A stretch of 56,273 nucleotides of DNA. Origin: Acetobacterium sp. (lineage in GTDB: Bacteria > Bacillota > Clostridia > Eubacteriales > Eubacteriaceae). The translations under genes and the position numbers were made by a program. The notes beneath the pieces are model-generated. The model worked only from the letters and a program-made list of their open reading frames with translations. It made no database searches and had not been told where the DNA came from. Shown here in pieces: positions 54,918 through 56,273 of the stretch. Every line of letters starts with the position of its first letter. Within the stretch, counting starts at the first letter, position 1. Where the stretch lies: assembly GCF_030652775.1 (NCBI RefSeq), contig NZ_JAUSPS010000008.1, positions 1 to 56,273 on the forward strand, in the 5' to 3' direction.

Positions 54918-55703
54918 ATGAAGAAGAATATTATATTTTATAATCGAATAGGTTTTATAACCCTCTTTAACAGAGAAATTCATCGCTTTATGAAAGTACC
55001 TGTGCAGACGGTTCTGGCACCGCTTATTTCGAATATTTTGTACATGCTGATCTTTGGGGTAATGTTGCAAACAAGAGAAGTTGGTATTGATGGTATCAGT
55101 TATCTTAATTTTCTCGTGCCTGGCTTAGCCACGATGGGCGCAATTTTTGCGGCCTTCCAAAATCCGGCATTTTCAATTATATCTCAAAAATTTCAGAACA
55201 CCATTCAGGATCTCAATAGCTATCCGATATCGATTACCGAGAAAATTTTTGCATTTGTTTGTGGTGGCATGTTCCGAGGTGTTTTGGTGGGGACTCTGAC
55301 CTACGTGGCAACGATTTTCTTTGTTGGTTATGAAGTTGTACATCCGCTATTTTTTGTTTTATCACTGACGGCGACATCTTTCGTTTTTGCTTCCGTTGGT
55401 TTAATTGCAGGTCTTGTATTAGACAATTTCGAAAAAATGAATTTTATGCTAGCTATCATTATCACCCCACTTACCTATTTAGGTGGTGTGTTTTTCGAGG
55501 TTTCCAAACTGCCTGGATTTTTATCGAGTATTATCTACATTAACCCTATTTTTCCGCTGGTTAATGTTTGCCGTTATGCCTATATCGGTGTGTGCGAAGG
55601 CAATATTTATTTACATGTTCTGTTCACAATTGCTTTGGTCGTCAGTTCTTTTTTAGTTGCAGCCTACATATTTAAAAAAGGTATCGGGATTAAAACGGTT
55701 TAA
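54918..55703 (+). CDS. ABC-2 transporter permease
   Basis: This 261-aa membrane protein has six helices and the ABC2_membrane fold seen in DrrB, NodJ and similar exporters (helices about 28-55, 62-85, 105-130, 138-165, 172-195, 230-253). An amphipathic N-terminal segment (FITLFNREIHRFMKVPVQT) is typical. It completes the two-gene transporter. Confidence 0.88.
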   Translation: MKKNIIFYNRIGFITLFNREIHRFMKVPVQTVLAPLISNILYMLIFGVMLQTREVGIDGISYLNFLVPGLATMGAIFAAFQNPAFSIISQKFQNTIQDLNSYPISITEKIFAFVCGGMFRGVLVGTLTYVATIFFVGYEVVHPLFFVLSLTATSFVFASVGLIAGLVLDNFEKMNFMLAIIITPLTYLGGVFFEVSKLPGFLSSIIYINPIFPLVNVCRYAYIGVCEGNIYLHVLFTIALVVSSFLVAAYIFKKGIGIKTV

Positions 55704-55768
55704 TCGCTGTCTTTTATTCGGGATAGATGTTATCTGAGAAGTTATCCAAAATAAAAAGCAAAAAAGAG

Positions 55769-55797
55769 TTGACAACTCTTTCTATTTCAAGTATACT
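55769..55797 (+). promoter_or_regulatory. Promoter of the tRNA cluster
   Basis: TTGACA (55769-55774), exactly 17 bases, TATACT (55792-55797), about 25 bases before the first tRNA. Near consensus, as expected for a stable-RNA operon. Confidence 0.82.
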
Positions 55798-55822
55798 AAC
55801 ACTTGTCTCTAAGAGAGGCAAT

Positions 55823-55896
55823 GCGGGTGTAGCTCAGTGGTAGAGCCCTGGCCTTCCAAGCCAGTCGCGAGGGTCCGATTCCCTTCACCCGCTCCA
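55823..55896 (+). tRNA. tRNA-Gly (TCC)
   Basis: Acceptor arms GCGGGTG and CACCCGC pair fully. The anticodon stem CTGGC/GCCAG carries the loop CTTCCAA with anticodon TCC. The 3' CCA is encoded. Confidence 0.95.
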
Positions 55897-55915
55897 TTTT
55901 TGCGAAAAGAATTGA

Positions 55916-55992
55916 GCGCCTGTAGCTCAGTAGGATAGAGCAACGGCCTTCTAAGCCGTGTGCCAGAGGTTCGAATCCTCTCAGGCGCACCA
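55916..55992 (+). tRNA. tRNA-Arg (TCT)
   Basis: Acceptor GCGCCTG / CAGGCGC. The anticodon stem ACGGC/GCCGT carries loop CTTCTAA with anticodon TCT. CCA is encoded. Confidence 0.95.
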
Positions 55993-56017
55993 TTTTATTT
56001 TATCGTATTTATATCGT

Positions 56018-56095
56018 GGTGGGTATAGTTCAATCGGTTAGAGCGTCGGATTGTGATTCCGGAAGTTGTGGGTTCGAGTCCCATTATCCACCCCA
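56018..56095 (+). tRNA. tRNA-His (GTG)
   Basis: Acceptor GTGGGTA / TATCCAC has one G-T pair. The extra G at 56018 faces C73, the G-1:C73 identity pair of tRNA-His. The anticodon loop TTGTGAT gives GTG. CCA is encoded. Confidence 0.95.
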
Positions 56096-56119
56096 TTTCT
56101 ATATCATTATTTTTTTTAT

Positions 56120-56196
56120 AGGGGTATAGCCAAGTTGGTAAGGCACCAGATTTTGATTCTGGCATTTCGTAGGTTCGAGTCCTGCTACCCCTGCCA
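56120..56196 (+). tRNA. tRNA-Gln (TTG)
   Basis: Acceptor AGGGGTA / TACCCCT. The anticodon stem CCAGA/TCTGG carries loop TTTTGAT with anticodon TTG. CCA is encoded. Confidence 0.94.
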
Positions 56197-56239
56197 CTTT
56201 TGCTAGGCAGAGAAAACAGAAAAACGAAACAATTCACAT

Positions 56240-56273
56240 GACCCATTAGCTCAGTTGGTATAAGCAGAGAACC
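56240..56273 (+). tRNA. Partial tRNA, cut by the window end (perhaps Lys)
   Basis: GACCCATTAGCTCAGTTGG is a typical 5' acceptor and D arm, continuing the cluster. The anticodon lies outside the window. The 5' sequence recalls Firmicute tRNA-Lys, but this is a guess. Confidence 0.7.

Noticed and set aside
55796-56246. Minus-strand reading frames of 65 and 83 aa (RLRGFEPLAHGLEGR and similar)
   Set aside because: They are antisense to the tRNA genes; the peptides are the familiar false translations of tRNA arms.

Overview
The window looks like chromosome of an anaerobic, low-to-moderate GC Firmicute of the Clostridia, most like an acetogen of the Acetobacterium/Eubacterium group. This is inferred from gene content: an FprA flavodiiron protein, GatCAB, a split hom/lysC/thrB/thrC set with a PheB-type ACT protein, strong AGGAGG ribosome sites and near-consensus sigma-A promoters. 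I could not test the species assignment.

Layout. 1-1289: an IS3-family insertion sequence that has cut into a gene for an HD-GYP signalling protein (1289-2335). 2486-7166: a heterodimeric ABC exporter under a MarR regulator, with a near-perfect 29-bp palindrome in the marR promoter. 7351-10473: a HAD phosphatase, an AzlCD branched-chain amino acid exporter, a MerR regulator and a small membrane protein. 10786-14193: TrmO, TrmB, a radical SAM protein and a secreted transglutaminase-like protein. 14258-19717: the aspartate-family pathway, with thrC-thrB-ACT running left and hom-lysC running right from a shared divergent region. 19694-32780: an integrated mobile element (below). 32920-35823: pilB and pilC without pilins. 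36585-38895: fprA and mnmA. 39090-44285: an unknown zinc-ribbon protein, a two-component system and an iron alcohol dehydrogenase, apparently one operon. 44375-53975: pcrA, ligA, gatCAB, rph, rdgB and a YfcE-type phosphodiesterase. 54003-55703: an ABC-2 transporter. 55823-56273: a tRNA cluster (Gly, Arg, His, Gln, and a fifth cut by the window end).

The main find is the 13.1-kb element between two 23-bp direct repeats, one of which is the 3' end of lysC. It encodes an integrase, a divergent repressor/activator switch, a primase-helicase, and a full set of HK97-type head and packaging genes: portal, protease, capsid, connector, HNH nuclease, small and large terminase, head closure. It has no tail, tape-measure, baseplate, holin or endolysin gene. 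Every gene looks intact. This is the make-up of a capsid-forming phage-inducible chromosomal island (cf-PICI): a satellite that builds and fills its own heads but must borrow tails and lysis from a helper phage. It also carries clusters of a GGTGACAG octamer near both ends, a second stand-alone tyrosine recombinase, a packaging module placed after the head genes, and a terminator at the lysC junction that closely resembles the host's own displaced lysC terminator.
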